Assembly (NCBI GenBank): GCA_035532415.1
Contig: DATKRB010000009.1
Coordinates: forward strand, 1-64,000
Length of the DNA: 64,000 nt
Reading direction: 5' to 3'
Origin: DATKRB01 sp035532415
GTDB lineage: Bacteria > Actinomycetota > Acidimicrobiia > Acidimicrobiales > RAAP-2
A program made the position numbers and the translations under genes. Below the pieces are notes generated by a model. It searched no databases. It worked only from the letters and a program-made list of their open reading frames with translations, and was not told the DNA's origin. Of the stretch, positions 50,372 to 59,690 are shown piece after piece. The stretch's first letter is position 1, and every line of letters starts with the position of its first letter.

Positions 50372-53300
50372 TCAGGTGGGGGCCGGAGCCTCCCGTCGCC
50401 GCTCCACCCTCTGGCTGACCGCCTGGGACGAGCCGCCCGGCGCCATGGTGACCCCGTAAAGGGCGTCTCCCGTCTCCATGGTGCGCTTCTGGTGGCTCAC
50501 GATGATGAGCTGCGCCTCGTCGCGGAATTCCCTCACGAGGCCGAGGAAGCGGGTGAGGTTCACGTCGTCGAGCGCCGCCTCCACCTCGTCCATCAGGTAG
50601 AAGGGCGACGGCCGGCTGCGGAAGACGGCGAAGAGGAACGCGAGCGCGGCCAACGATCGCTCCCCGCCCGACAGCAGCGACACCCGGCGGACGTTGCGTC
50701 CGGCGGGCCGCACCTCCACCTCCACCCCGGTGTTGAGCAGATCGTCGGGCTCGGTCAGCACGAGACGTCCCGTGCCCCCGGGGAAGAGCATGGCCACCAG
50801 CGAGGAGAAATGCTCGTTCACGTCGGCCGCCGCAGCGGTGAAGGACTGCATGATCTCGTCGTCGAGCGAGCGGATGACCCCTTGGAGCTCGCGGCGGGCC
50901 GAACGGATGTCGTCGACCTGTTCATCCAACTCGCGCTGGCGCTCCTCGAGCGAGGACAGCTCGTCGAGCGCCAGGGGATTGACCGGGCCGAGAGCGGCGA
51001 GGCGCTCGGCCAGGGATGCGGCGTGGTCGGCGGCCGCGACCCCCTCGGGCAAGGCCGGTTCCGCCGCCCCCGCGAGGTCCCCGGGATCGGTGCCCAGCTC
51101 GCGGCGCACGGTCTCGGACAGCGTGTCGGCGCGGAGCCCGACCTCGGCCACCTCGAGCTGGAGCCCGCGCGACTGCTCGCTCACCTCGGTGAGGCGGCGT
51201 TCGGCAGCCGACCGCTCGCGTCGAAGCACCTCGAGCCGCTCCCCACCGGCGCGGACGGCCTCCACCTGGTTGCGGTAGTCCCGTTGCAGCGACGCGAGGA
51301 CCCCCTCCAACCGGCGACGTTCCCCGGCCACCAACTCGTCGAGCCGGACCAGGGCCCGGGAGTCGGCTTGGAGCCGCCGCCGCCGAGCTGCCGCCTCCTC
51401 GCGCTCCTCGGCGTGGCCCTCGAGCCGCCGCTCCACCTCGGCCAGCCGTTGCCCGAGGACCCGCCGCCGCTCGACCAGCCCCGCCTGGCGGACGTGCAGC
51501 TCCTGGCGCCGCGCCCGAAGCCGGGCCCGGCGATCCTCCAGGCGTGCCCATGCGGCCGAGGCCTGCTCGGCCCGGCCCGAAGCCAGGGTGGCCGCCTCCT
51601 CGAGCTCGGGGATCGCCTGCTCCACCGCCCGGACCGAGCCGGCGTCGGCGACCAGGCGGGCCCGCGCCGCGTCCCGTTCGTTCCCCGCCTCCTCGAGCTC
51701 GGCCAGCACCCTGGCGCGATCGGCCTCGTTCCGCCGGCGATCGGCACCCGCCGCGGCCAGGGCCGACGCGTGACGATCCGATCGCCTCGCCGCGTCGACG
51801 CCACCACGGCGGGCGTCCTCCAACGCCTGCCGGTGCGTCGCCAGACGGGCAGCCATCCGGTCCGCCGCCTCTGCCGCCTCTGCCGCCCGGTCCTCGGCCT
51901 CCTCCACCGCCGCCGCGGTGACCACGGCCTGTCCCGACCGCACCCGCCATCCGGTCGATGCGAAGCGGTCCCCTTCGACGGTGACCACCACCAGGTCCGG
52001 ACGGTCGAGTGCCAGGTCGATCGCCCGCTCCCACCCGTCGACCCGCACGGCCGTCGCGACCAGTCCGTCGAGCACGTTGCCGAGGTCGGTCCCGGCGGCG
52101 CCGCCGCCCGACAGGCGGGCTCGCACGTGGGAACGGAGCGGCTCGGCGCCAGGAGGCAGGCCGGCGCCGATCGGTTCGGACCGGCGGTCCCGGGCCCCGG
52201 TCCCGGCGGCGCGGGCGGCCAGCACCGCCCCGGTGACCCCCTGCCGGCGCAGGCGGGACAACGCCTCGCGCGCTGCGGTGCGACCCTGCACGACCACGGC
52301 GGCGACCGCGGCTCCGACAGCCGCCTCGAACGCGGGCTCCCAACCCTCGTCGATCTCCACCAGGTCGACCAGAGTGCCCACCACACCGTCGACGTCCCGG
52401 AGCAGCTCACTGCCGCCGGCGCCGTGCAGCTCCTCGAGTGCCCGGGCCAACGCCTCGGCCCGGGCCGCGGTCCGGTGCCGGGCCTGCTCGGACTCCGCGG
52501 CGCCCCGCTCGGACTGCGCGGCGGTCCCGAGCGCCTCGGCGACAGCGGCGTCGGCGGCCGCCAGCTCCTCGCTCAGGCGTGCGGTCTCGGCCGCCATCGT
52601 CTCCTCGCTCGCCGACAGCTCCGCCGCCGAGGCGGCCAGCGCCTCGGCCCGCCGGCCCAGGGACTCGGCGCGGGCCTCCGAGCCGTTCAGGGCCGAGCGC
52701 GCCTGCTCCTCCGAGCGGCGGAGGGGGTCGAGGCGCCCTCGGGCCAGCCCGAGCGCCTCTTCGGCGCCCTGCCGGTCCGAGCCGTCGCCCCACTGGTGAC
52801 GATGCGTGCTCTCGTCCTCGACGAGCTCCTCCTCCTCGCGGGCGAGCTCGGTCAGATCGGGCCCGAGCCCCTTCTCCTCCTCGGCCGCCGAGCCCAGCTC
52901 CTCCGCCAGATTGGCCCCCTCGGCCTCGAGGGTGGAGACGACGTCGAGGTCGGCGGCCGCGTCGAGCGCGGCGGCGGTCGCCCGCGAGCGCTCGCGCAGG
53001 ACCCCGCCGGTACCGCGAGCCCGCTCCACCAGTCCCTGCAACCGGCCGAGAGCGCTCGCCAGGTCCTCCTCGCGGCGCGACGACAGCTCCGCCGCCGCGG
53101 CGGTCGCCTGCCGGTCGAGCTCGTCCAGTGACGCCCGCAACCCGCGCTCCTCGCTGGACAGGGAGGCCAGCTGCGCTGTGGACACGTCCCGGCGGCTCGA
53201 GAGCTGGGCCAGCTCGATACCCGCCACGTGCAACCGGACGGCGCGGAGCTCCGCGTCGAGCCTGGCGTGGGATCGGGCTGCGGCGGCCTGGCGCTCGAGG

Positions 53301-53911
53301 GGGCGGATCTGGCGCCGCACCTCACGGACCAGGTCCCCCAGCCGATCGAGATTCTCCCCGGTCCCCTCGAGCCGGCGCTCGGCGCGCTCGCGCCGGCGGC
53401 GGTGCTTGAGCACTCCTGCCGCTTCCTCGATGATCGATCGCCGGTCCTCGGGCCGGGCGTTGAGCACGGTGTCGAGCTGACCCTGCCCGACGATCATGTG
53501 CTGCTGCCGGCCCACCCCGGAGTCCGAGAGGAGGTCTTGGATGTCGAGGAGGCGGCACGCCGTCCCGTTGATGGCGTACTCGCTGTCGCCCGAGCGGAAC
53601 AGGGTACGGGTGATCGTGACCTCGGCCATGTCCACCGGCAGGCGACCCGAGCCGTTGTCGATGGTGAGGGAGACCTCCGCCCGCCCGAGAGCGGGCCGGG
53701 TGGAGGTGCCGGCGAAGATGACGTCCTCCATCTTCTGCGAACGGAGCGACCGAGGTCCCTGAGCCCCCAGGACCCAGGTCACCGCGTCGACGACGTTCGA
53801 CTTCCCGCTCCCGTTCGGCCCCACCACCACGGTGATGCCGGGCTCGAACTCCAGCACCGTCGGGTCCGAGAACGACTTGAACCCCTTCATGCTGAGGGAC
53901 TTCAGGAACAT
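50372..53911 (-). CDS. smc: Chromosome segregation protein SMC
   Basis: A 1179-residue condensin ATPase: Walker A at 31-38 (GPNGSGKS), coiled coil, a central hinge (GVVGTLVDLVEI...), return coil, then LSGGERSLAALAF and Walker B FYLMDEVEAALDD near the C-terminus. It compacts and disentangles the chromosome with ScpA and ScpB, which are not in this window. Coils are very Ala/Arg/Glu-rich. The ATG at 53911 (MFLKSLSMKGFKSF) is the family start. Confidence 0.98.
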   Translation of the reverse strand: MFLKSLSMKGFKSFSDPTVLEFEPGITVVVGPNGSGKSNVVDAVTWVLGAQGPRSLRSQKMEDVIFAGTSTRPALGRAEVSLTIDNGSGRLPVDMAEVTITRTLFRSGDSEYAINGTACRLLDIQDLLSDSGVGRQQHMIVGQGQLDTVLNARPEDRRSIIEEAAGVLKHRRRRERAERRLEGTGENLDRLGDLVREVRRQIRPLERQAAAARSHARLDAELRAVRLHVAGIELAQLSSRRDVSTAQLASLSSEERGLRASLDELDRQATAAAAELSSRREEDLASALGRLQGLVERARGTGGVLRERSRATAAALDAAADLDVVSTLEAEGANLAEELGSAAEEEKGLGPDLTELAREEEELVEDESTHRHQWGDGSDRQGAEEALGLARGRLDPLRRSEEQARSALNGSEARAESLGRRAEALAASAAELSASEETMAAETARLSEELAAADAAVAEALGTAAQSERGAAESEQARHRTAARAEALARALEELHGAGGSELLRDVDGVVGTLVDLVEIDEGWEPAFEAAVGAAVAAVVVQGRTAAREALSRLRRQGVTGAVLAARAAGTGARDRRSEPIGAGLPPGAEPLRSHVRARLSGGGAAGTDLGNVLDGLVATAVRVDGWERAIDLALDRPDLVVVTVEGDRFASTGWRVRSGQAVVTAAAVEEAEDRAAEAAEAADRMAARLATHRQALEDARRGGVDAARRSDRHASALAAAGADRRRNEADRARVLAELEEAGNERDAARARLVADAGSVRAVEQAIPELEEAATLASGRAEQASAAWARLEDRRARLRARRQELHVRQAGLVERRRVLGQRLAEVERRLEGHAEEREEAAARRRRLQADSRALVRLDELVAGERRRLEGVLASLQRDYRNQVEAVRAGGERLEVLRRERSAAERRLTEVSEQSRGLQLEVAEVGLRADTLSETVRRELGTDPGDLAGAAEPALPEGVAAADHAASLAERLAALGPVNPLALDELSSLEERQRELDEQVDDIRSARRELQGVIRSLDDEIMQSFTAAAADVNEHFSSLVAMLFPGGTGRLVLTEPDDLLNTGVEVEVRPAGRNVRRVSLLSGGERSLAALAFLFAVFRSRPSPFYLMDEVEAALDDVNLTRFLGLVREFRDEAQLIIVSHQKRTMETGDALYGVTMAPGGSSQAVSQRVERRREAPAPT

Positions 53912-53978
53912 CGGAGCGACCCTACCAACCCCGGCCCTCCCGACCCGGAACCCTCGCGGACCGGGGCGGAAGGGGTCA

Positions 53979-54884
53979 TCAGACCTGGCAATGCTCGCAG
54001 AAGTAGGTCGACCGGCCGGCGGCCTTCGAGCGGACGATGAGGTTGCGGCAGCGACGGCAGGGCTGGCCCTCGCGGTCGTACACCTGGTGGGACCCCTGGT
54101 AGTCCCCGACCTCGCCGAAGAGGTCGCGGTACTGCTCGTCGGCCAGCGTCGAGCCGCGGTGCTTGATGGCCTCGGCCAGCGTCTCCACCATGGCGCGGTA
54201 GAGGCGGCGCACCTCCGTCGTCGAGAGGCTGTCGGAGGTGCGGTCGTAGCGGAGCCCGGCGGCGAAGAGGATCTCGTCGGAGTAGAGGTTGCCGATCCCC
54301 GCAGCGAAGGACTGGTCCATCAGGAGGGCCTTCAGCCCCGACCGGTGCTGTCGGAGCATCACCGCGAAGCGGTCCCAGCTCATCATGTCCTCGATCGGAT
54401 CGAAGCCCAGATGGGAGAGCTCGGGAACCGCCCGCCGGACGGCTGCGCCGTCGTTGGCCGTTCCGGTCGACGCCAGGGCCGGCGCACCCGGGCTCCCGTC
54501 GGGCTTGGCCGGGGGCACCGAGACGAACATCTCCCCGAAGGTCCTCGGGTCCACATAGCGCAGCTCGCCGCCCTGGGTGAAGGTGATGACCACGTGGGTG
54601 TGCTTCGGCCGCGGCTCCTTCACGCTCTTCACCCGGAGCAGTTGCCCGCTCATGCCCAGGTGCACGACCAGGGTGTCGCCGCTGTCGAGGGTCATGAGCA
54701 GGTACTTGCCCAGGCGGCCGATCGCCTTGATGGTGCGGCCCTCGAGCAATGCCCTGAAGTGCTTCGCGCTCGGGTGGCGGCGCACCGAGCGGCCGTTGGC
54801 CACGGCGACCGCCTTGATCTTCCGGCCGACGACCTCTTTCGACAGGTCGAGGCGGAGGGTCTCGACCTCGGGCAGCTCAGGCAC
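53979..54884 (-). CDS. mutM: Formamidopyrimidine-DNA glycosylase (Fpg/MutM)
   Basis: A 301-residue bifunctional glycosylase/AP lyase removing 8-oxoguanine. PELPEVETL puts the catalytic Pro at position 2 and Glu at 3; GIGNLYSDEILFAAG is the helix-two-turn-helix; the C-terminal zinc finger is CRRC...CEHC. A 30-residue Pro/Ala/Gly-rich loop is inserted before the middle. GTG start overlaps the rnc stop by eight bases. Confidence 0.97.
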   Translation of the reverse strand: MPELPEVETLRLDLSKEVVGRKIKAVAVANGRSVRRHPSAKHFRALLEGRTIKAIGRLGKYLLMTLDSGDTLVVHLGMSGQLLRVKSVKEPRPKHTHVVITFTQGGELRYVDPRTFGEMFVSVPPAKPDGSPGAPALASTGTANDGAAVRRAVPELSHLGFDPIEDMMSWDRFAVMLRQHRSGLKALLMDQSFAAGIGNLYSDEILFAAGLRYDRTSDSLSTTEVRRLYRAMVETLAEAIKHRGSTLADEQYRDLFGEVGDYQGSHQVYDREGQPCRRCRNLIVRSKAAGRSTYFCEHCQV

Positions 54885-55608
54885 CGGGCTCGCCGCTCTG
54901 TTCCCGGGTCGACTCGACCTGTTGCAACGCCAGCCAGGCCTGGCGGGCGGCGTCCTGCTCGGCGTCCTTCTTCGATGAGCCCTGCCCCATCCCGCGGCTG
55001 ACGCCGCCCACCCTGACGTCCGCCACGTAGCGGCGGTCGTGGTCCGGCCCCGAACCGATGACCGAGTAGCGGGGCGGACCGGCCCCGTTCCGCACGGTCA
55101 GCTCCTGCAGGCGGCTCTTGTGGTCGAAGTCGTCGGGCTCGTCGGCGGCCCGTTCGATCCGGTCCCCGAGCAGCCCCAGCACGAACGGTCCGGTCGCCGC
55201 CCACCCGGCGTCGAGGTAGACGGCCCCGATCACCGCCTCCAAGGCGTCGGAGAGGATGGAGACCTTCGTCCTGCCCCCCGACGCCTCTTCCCCTTTGCCC
55301 AGGAGGAGCACCTCGCCGATCCCGAGCTCCTCGGCGACCTCGGCGAGCACCTTGGCGTTCACGACCGCCGATCGCACTTTGGCCAGCTTCCCCTCGGGGA
55401 AGTCCGGGTGGGTGAGGTAGGAGTGCTGGGCGACGACCAAGCCGAGGACGGCATCCCCCAGGAACTCGAGCCGCTCATTGGACAGCGCACCCTCCTGCTC
55501 ACCGCACCAGCTCCGGTGCGAGAGCGCCCGGACCAGCAGCGTCGGGTCCGACAACCGGCGTCCGAGGCGAGCGGCCAGGCGCTCCGCCCCGTGTTCGACG
55601 CTCCCCAC
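54877..55608 (-). CDS. rnc: Ribonuclease III
   Basis: A 243-residue double-strand RNA endonuclease processing rRNA and mRNA. RNase III signature NERLEFLGDAVLGLVVA is near residue 50; second metal site SDALEAVIGAVYLD; C-terminal dsRNA-binding domain with GxGSSKKDAEQDAARQAW. I use GTG 55608 with GCGGGG upstream, ten bases after the acpP stop; the frame is open upstream to 55713 but overlaps acpP. Confidence 0.96.
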   Translation of the reverse strand: MGSVEHGAERLAARLGRRLSDPTLLVRALSHRSWCGEQEGALSNERLEFLGDAVLGLVVAQHSYLTHPDFPEGKLAKVRSAVVNAKVLAEVAEELGIGEVLLLGKGEEASGGRTKVSILSDALEAVIGAVYLDAGWAATGPFVLGLLGDRIERAADEPDDFDHKSRLQELTVRNGAGPPRYSVIGSGPDHDRRYVADVRVGGVSRGMGQGSSKKDAEQDAARQAWLALQQVESTREQSGEPGA

Positions 55609-55618
55609 GAGCCCCGCG

Positions 55619-55915
55619 TCAGCCCGCCCCGAGCTTTGCCACGACGTAGTCGACGGCATCTCGCACCGTCCGGAGATCCTCGAGGTCCTCATCGTCGATC
55701 CGAAAACCCGCATTTCGCTCTCCCAATTCCTCCTCCAACCCCTCCACCAGCTCGATCAGGGCCAGGGAGTCGGCGTTGAGGTCCTCCACGAACGACGCAC
55801 CCTCGGTGATCGCCGACGGCTCGGTCTCGAGGATGTCGGCCAGCTGCTCCCTGATCAGCTCCAAGACCGCCTGGCGGTCGAGCGGCCCTCGGCCGATGTG
55901 GGTCTCTGCGGGCAA
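55619..55915 (-). CDS. acpP: Acyl carrier protein
   Basis: A 98-residue ACP of fatty acid synthesis. The phosphopantetheine serine is in DLNADSLALIELVE, helix 2. It is longer than the usual 76-80 residues at the N-terminus (PAETHIGRGPLDR). TTG start with GGAG five bases upstream. plsX-acpP-rnc follows the common gene order, but fabD, fabH and fabF genes are absent from the gap. A second short stem-loop lies upstream. Confidence 0.93.
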   Translation of the reverse strand: MPAETHIGRGPLDRQAVLELIREQLADILETEPSAITEGASFVEDLNADSLALIELVEGLEEELGERNAGFRIDDEDLEDLRTVRDAVDYVVAKLGAG

Positions 55916-55959
55916 AACAGCTCCTGCTCGTCGGGGGTCTCGAGCCGACCATCACGACG

Positions 55960-55994
55960 AATGCCGGCTGAACAAATGCTACCGGCCCGGCATT
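55960..55994 (-). promoter_or_regulatory. Candidate acpP promoter within an inverted repeat
   Basis: AATGCCGG (55960-55967) and CCGGCATT (55987-55994) flank a 19-base AT-richer loop holding TAGCAT on the minus strand, a plausible -10 about 55 bases before the TTG start. Confidence 0.3.
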
Positions 55995-56087
55995 GTCGGC
56001 GCAGCGAGGCCCCCGAATATCGAAATACGGCGTGCTCCGCCACCAGAAGGACGCTATCGGGTGGATTCGCTGCTCCAGCGCCCCATC

Positions 56088-57131
56088 TCAACCGACCCCG
56101 AGATCCGGCGGGGAGCCGGCCACCGAGGCTGCCACGTGGTCGACGAACCCACCTCTCGCCAGGTCGTAGGCGACCCCGACGGCGTTGGACACTGCGAGCG
56201 TCGACGACGACCCGTGGCTGATCACGCAGACCCCGTCCACCCCGAGCAGCATCGCGCCACCGGTCGTTTCGGGGTCCAGCTGGGTGGCGATCGGCTCGAG
56301 GTAGGGCATGAGCTGGGCCGCCGCGGCCTGCGTGGTCTCGTCGGTGCCGAAGACCCCGACGAGTGCGTCGAGCAGGTACCGCATACCGCCCTCGAGGGTC
56401 TTCAGCGCCACGTTGCCGGTGAACCCGTCGGTCACGATGACGTCCACCGGGGACCCGATCAGGTCCCGGCCCTCCACGTTCCCGGCGAAATTCAGCGCGC
56501 CGCACCCGGCCAGCCCGGCCAGCAAGGCGTGCACCTCCTTCACCAGGGGTGTCCCCTTGGTCGGCTCCTCCCCGATGGAGAGGAGGCCGACCGACGGATC
56601 GTCGACGCCGAAGCGCTCCGCCACGTACGCCGCCCCCATCTGGGCGAACTGCACCAGCATGGCGGGCGTGCATTCGGCGTTGGCTCCGGAATCGACCAGC
56701 ACGGCGGGCTTCGATCCGAAGCGGGGGATCGGGGTCGCGATGCTCGGCCTGACGACCTTGGGCAACCGGCCCATCCGGAGCATCGCCGAGGCCATGGTGG
56801 CACCGGTGTTCCCGGCGCTGACCATGGCGCACGCCTCCCCGTCGCGCACCATCTCGGCCGCTCTCACCAGGGAGGAGTCCTTCTTCCGCCGCACCCCCTG
56901 CGCCGCGTCCTCGTCCATGGCGATGACCTCGGTGCACGGCACCAGGGTCAGGCCGAGGGTGTCGCCCACGAGATCGGGAGGGCCCACCAGCACCACGGGC
57001 ACTCCCCCGTCGGCAGCACGCCGGGCGCCCGCCACGATCTCCCCAGGCGCCTTGTCGCCCCCCATGGCGTCGACGACGACGGGCAGCTCGGCCAGCGTTG
57101 CCCGGGACGGGCGCCGGCCCCGGCGGCTCAA
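56088..57131 (-). CDS. plsX: Phosphate acyltransferase PlsX
   Basis: A 347-residue enzyme that converts acyl-ACP to acyl-phosphate for phospholipid synthesis. VVDAMGGDKAPGEIVAG, VSAGNTGATMASAMLRMG and VDSGANAECTPAMLVQFA are diagnostic. Its only plausible start is a TTG one base after the rpmF stop, so it is probably translated by ribosomes terminating on rpmF. Fits the rpmF-plsX-acpP order seen in many bacteria. Confidence 0.96.
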   Translation of the reverse strand: MSRRGRRPSRATLAELPVVVDAMGGDKAPGEIVAGARRAADGGVPVVLVGPPDLVGDTLGLTLVPCTEVIAMDEDAAQGVRRKKDSSLVRAAEMVRDGEACAMVSAGNTGATMASAMLRMGRLPKVVRPSIATPIPRFGSKPAVLVDSGANAECTPAMLVQFAQMGAAYVAERFGVDDPSVGLLSIGEEPTKGTPLVKEVHALLAGLAGCGALNFAGNVEGRDLIGSPVDVIVTDGFTGNVALKTLEGGMRYLLDALVGVFGTDETTQAAAAQLMPYLEPIATQLDPETTGGAMLLGVDGVCVISHGSSSTLAVSNAVGVAYDLARGGFVDHVAASVAGSPPDLGVG

Positions 57132-57132
57132 G

Positions 57133-57312
57133 TCAATCGACCTCTACCGCCTGGCGCCCCTTGTACCAACCGCAGCTCGGGCAGACGACGTGGGGGACCT
57201 TCGCCTGTTGGCAGTGCGGGCACACGCTGCGGGCCGGTCGGGCCAGGCGCCAGTTGGCCGCCTGCCTGCTCCTGCCCTTGGCCTTGGAGCTCTTCTTCTT
57301 CGGGACGGCCAT
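57133..57312 (-). CDS. rpmF: 50S ribosomal protein L32
   Basis: A 59-residue L32: AVPKKKSSKAKGRSRQAANW at the N-terminus and a zinc ribbon formed by CPHC and CPSC 15 residues apart, ending YKGRQAVEVD. It is a zinc-binding (C+) form. ATG 57312; the DUF177 gene lies 68 bases upstream, in the usual order, and plsX begins one base after the stop. Confidence 0.96.
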   Translation of the reverse strand: MAVPKKKSSKAKGRSRQAANWRLARPARSVCPHCQQAKVPHVVCPSCGWYKGRQAVEVD

Positions 57313-57380
57313 CGTCGCTCACCTTCGGATCAGACGTTCACGCGGCGGAACGCCGCTCTCGGGTCCCCGTGGACGCCGTG

Positions 57381-57977
57381 TCAGGGCGCCTTACGAGGTT
57401 GCTCAACCGACCGGTCCGGTTCGGAGCCCGATTGGAGCACGCTGAGGATAGCCCACCTGGGATCCACCGGTGCCACGCAGGCACACGCCTCGTGGTTCCG
57501 GTCGACACCGCAACCGGGGCACAGGCCTCGGCAGTCCGGGTGGCAGAGGGGGGTCAGCGGGAGCTCGAGCACGAGTGACTCGTGCACCATCGGGCCGAGG
57601 TCGAGCTGGTCGTCGACGATCGGGTAGGCCTCCTCGTCCCCGGGGACCTCCCGGGCCGCAGGGCCGCCGGCCGCCGGGCCGTACACGAAACGCTCCCGCA
57701 CGGCCACCTCGAGCCGACCTCCGACCGGCGTCGCGCAGCGACGGCAGACACCGGCCCAGGGGGCGCACACCGTGGCGGTGACCATCACCCCACCGGGGAA
57801 CGACTCGAGCACGGCGTCGCAGGACGCGTCGGCACCCAGCGGCACCGCGCTCTCCACCTCGGTGGCCGGCTGCAGGGTCCCGGCCGGGTCGAAGGGGGCC
57901 TGGCGGACCTCGTGCCACCGGGTGCCGGTGCTGCGGCGGAGGCGGGCGATGTGGACGACGAAGGGGTCGACGGGCAT
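57381..57977 (-). CDS. yceD: DUF177 (YceD-like) rRNA accumulation protein
   Basis: A 198-residue DUF177 protein linked to 23S rRNA accumulation and always near rpmF. It shows VTATVCAPWAGVCRRCATPVGG and a C-terminal four-cysteine motif (CHPDCRGLCPGCG) typical of the longer actinobacterial version, which probably binds zinc. GAGGAG lies six bases before the ATG at 57977. Between sepIVA-like and rpmF. Confidence 0.92.
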   Translation of the reverse strand: MPVDPFVVHIARLRRSTGTRWHEVRQAPFDPAGTLQPATEVESAVPLGADASCDAVLESFPGGVMVTATVCAPWAGVCRRCATPVGGRLEVAVRERFVYGPAAGGPAAREVPGDEEAYPIVDDQLDLGPMVHESLVLELPLTPLCHPDCRGLCPGCGVDRNHEACACVAPVDPRWAILSVLQSGSEPDRSVEQPRKAP

Positions 57978-57987
57978 GGGCGGCTCC

Positions 57988-58566
57988 TCACGTGAGGTCC
58001 TGGTCGAAGAAACCATCGTCGGTGGCCGGCGCCTCCACCGGCGACCGCTCGGGGCTCTCGGCCTGGGGCGCGGTGGCCTGCAGCTTCTGACGCCCGGACT
58101 TCACCGTGCGCAGGACGCGGTCGAGGACGATCTCCATGCCGGCCAGCTTCTGGTCGCAGTAGTCCTCCGTCTCGTGCCGAATCCGGCGAGCCTCCTCGTT
58201 GGCGTCATCGAGCATGCGCTGGGCGACCTGGTTGGCCTGCCGGACGATCTCGGTGCGCGAGACCATCCGCTCGGCCTGTACCCGGACGTCCTCCATGAGC
58301 TGCGCCGCCTCCCGCGAGCGTTCGGCCATGAACTCCTCTCGCTCGCGCAGGAGCCAGCGGGCCTCACGAAGCTCGTCGGGCAGCCGGTCGATGGCCGCCT
58401 CGAGCAGGTCCATCACCTCGTCGCGTGAGACCAGCACCGAGGCGGACAGGGGCATGGCCTTGGCCGTGGCCACGACGTCGACGGCCTGTCGGATCAGGTC
58501 GTCGGCACTCACCTCGCCTCCGGCCGGCGGGCCGCTCCCGGGGACGTCGTCGTACACGCCGGTCAT
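57988..58566 (-). CDS. sepIVA: DivIVA/SepIVA-like coiled-coil cell-division protein
   Basis: A 192-residue soluble coiled-coil protein (from about residue 50 to 155, e.g. EREEFMAERSREAAQLMEDVRVQAERMV). Its position between coaD and the DUF177 gene matches mycobacterial SepIVA, a septal division factor, so I infer a similar role. The start overlaps the coaD stop (ATGA). No GTPase or membrane segment is present. Identification rests on synteny and the coiled coil. Confidence 0.8.
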   Translation of the reverse strand: MTGVYDDVPGSGPPAGGEVSADDLIRQAVDVVATAKAMPLSASVLVSRDEVMDLLEAAIDRLPDELREARWLLREREEFMAERSREAAQLMEDVRVQAERMVSRTEIVRQANQVAQRMLDDANEEARRIRHETEDYCDQKLAGMEIVLDRVLRTVKSGRQKLQATAPQAESPERSPVEAPATDDGFFDQDLT

Positions 58567-59087
58567 GATCCCCCCGGCCTGTCGGCGTCCCCTCCTTCGA
58601 GGTTCAGGGCGCCTTCGAACTTCAGGGCCATCCGGTCGGCGACCGCCTTGGGGACGAACTCGGACACGTCGCCGCCGTAGCGAGCCACCTCACGCAGCAA
58701 CTTCGAAGCGATGAAGGAGTGCTTGGAGCTGGTCGGGATGAACACGGTCTCCACCCCGGACAGCTGGCGGTTCATCTGGGCCATCTGCAGCTCGTTCTCG
58801 AAGTCCGACACGGCCCGGAGGCCCTTCACGATGGCGGAGGCACCGACCTCCCGGGCCACGTTCACGACCAGGGTCGACATCGACACGATGCGCACCCCGG
58901 GCACGTGGGCGGTGGCATCCTCGAGCATCTCCTTCCTCTCGTCGAGGTCGAACATCGGGTTGCTCTTCTGCGGGTTGCGGACGGCGGCGACCACCACCTC
59001 GTCAAAGAGCAGGCTGGCGCGTTCGACCACCTCGAGATGCCCGTTGTGGAACGGATCGAAGGAGCCCGGGAACAGCGCGATCTTCAC
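58563..59087 (-). CDS. coaD: Phosphopantetheine adenylyltransferase
   Basis: A 174-residue nucleotidyltransferase making dephospho-CoA from 4'-phosphopantetheine and ATP. ALFPGSFDPFHNGHLEVVERA contains the HxGH motif; TSSKHSFIASKLLREVARYGGDV is the second signature. The GTG start overlaps the rsmD stop (GTGA), the order rsmD-coaD being widely conserved. Confidence 0.97.
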   Translation of the reverse strand: MKIALFPGSFDPFHNGHLEVVERASLLFDEVVVAAVRNPQKSNPMFDLDERKEMLEDATAHVPGVRIVSMSTLVVNVAREVGASAIVKGLRAVSDFENELQMAQMNRQLSGVETVFIPTSSKHSFIASKLLREVARYGGDVSEFVPKAVADRMALKFEGALNLEGGDADRPGGS

Positions 59088-59638
59088 GAGCCGGTCACCG
59101 GGACGGAGGGGGATGGTGCGGGAGTCGAGCGGGCCACGGTGACGAGCGTACCGCCGTACCGCCGCGTCCTGGCGACCTCCCACCCCGGGGGCACGGCAAC
59201 CGGGCCGGAGGACTCGAGGACGACGATATCGGCCCGCACGGCGCCCAACAGGTCGTCCCAGCGATCGAAGGCATAGGGAGGATCGCACAGGGCCAGGTCG
59301 AACCGTGGCGCACCACCCAGCCACTCGGGCAGCACCCCGCGCACCACCGTCGCCGGGTCCTCGCCCAAGCCCACGGCACGCAGGTTGGCCCGGACGGCGT
59401 CGAGCGCCGCGCGCTCCCGGTCGACGAACGTGACCGAGGCCGCTCCGCGCGAGAGCGCCTCCGCTCCCATCGCGCCGCTCCCGCAGAACAGGTCGGCGAC
59501 GGCGAGGCCCCCCACGCCGCCCATCGAGCCGAGGATGTCGAAGATCGCCTCGCGGACCCGGTCCGAGGTGGGCCTGACCCCCGGCGCCACCGGAGCGGAC
59601 AGGCGCCGGCCCCGGCTCCGGCCACCGATCACCCGCAT
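59084..59638 (-). CDS. rsmD: 16S rRNA (guanine-966-N2)-methyltransferase
   Basis: A 184-residue class I methyltransferase. RVIGGRSRGRRL at the start, RPTSDRVREAIFDIL, SAM-binding VADLFCGSGAMGAEALSRGA and the catalytic DPPYAF are the family pattern. ATG 59638 (MRVIGG); a GTG three codons upstream is possible. Coupled to coaD downstream. Confidence 0.95.
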   Translation of the reverse strand: MRVIGGRSRGRRLSAPVAPGVRPTSDRVREAIFDILGSMGGVGGLAVADLFCGSGAMGAEALSRGAASVTFVDRERAALDAVRANLRAVGLGEDPATVVRGVLPEWLGGAPRFDLALCDPPYAFDRWDDLLGAVRADIVVLESSGPVAVPPGWEVARTRRYGGTLVTVARSTPAPSPSVPVTGS

Positions 59639-59690
59639 GCCCGCCACCGTACCGGGCGAGGGCTCCGGGAAGTGCCGGCCCCGGGGGGCG

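Noticed and set aside
49328..53131. Open frame of over 1200 codons opposite ftsY and smc
   Set aside because: It is an antisense shadow typical of very GC-rich coding DNA; its translation is Arg/Pro/Gly-rich with no family pattern, while the opposite strand has intact FtsY and SMC.
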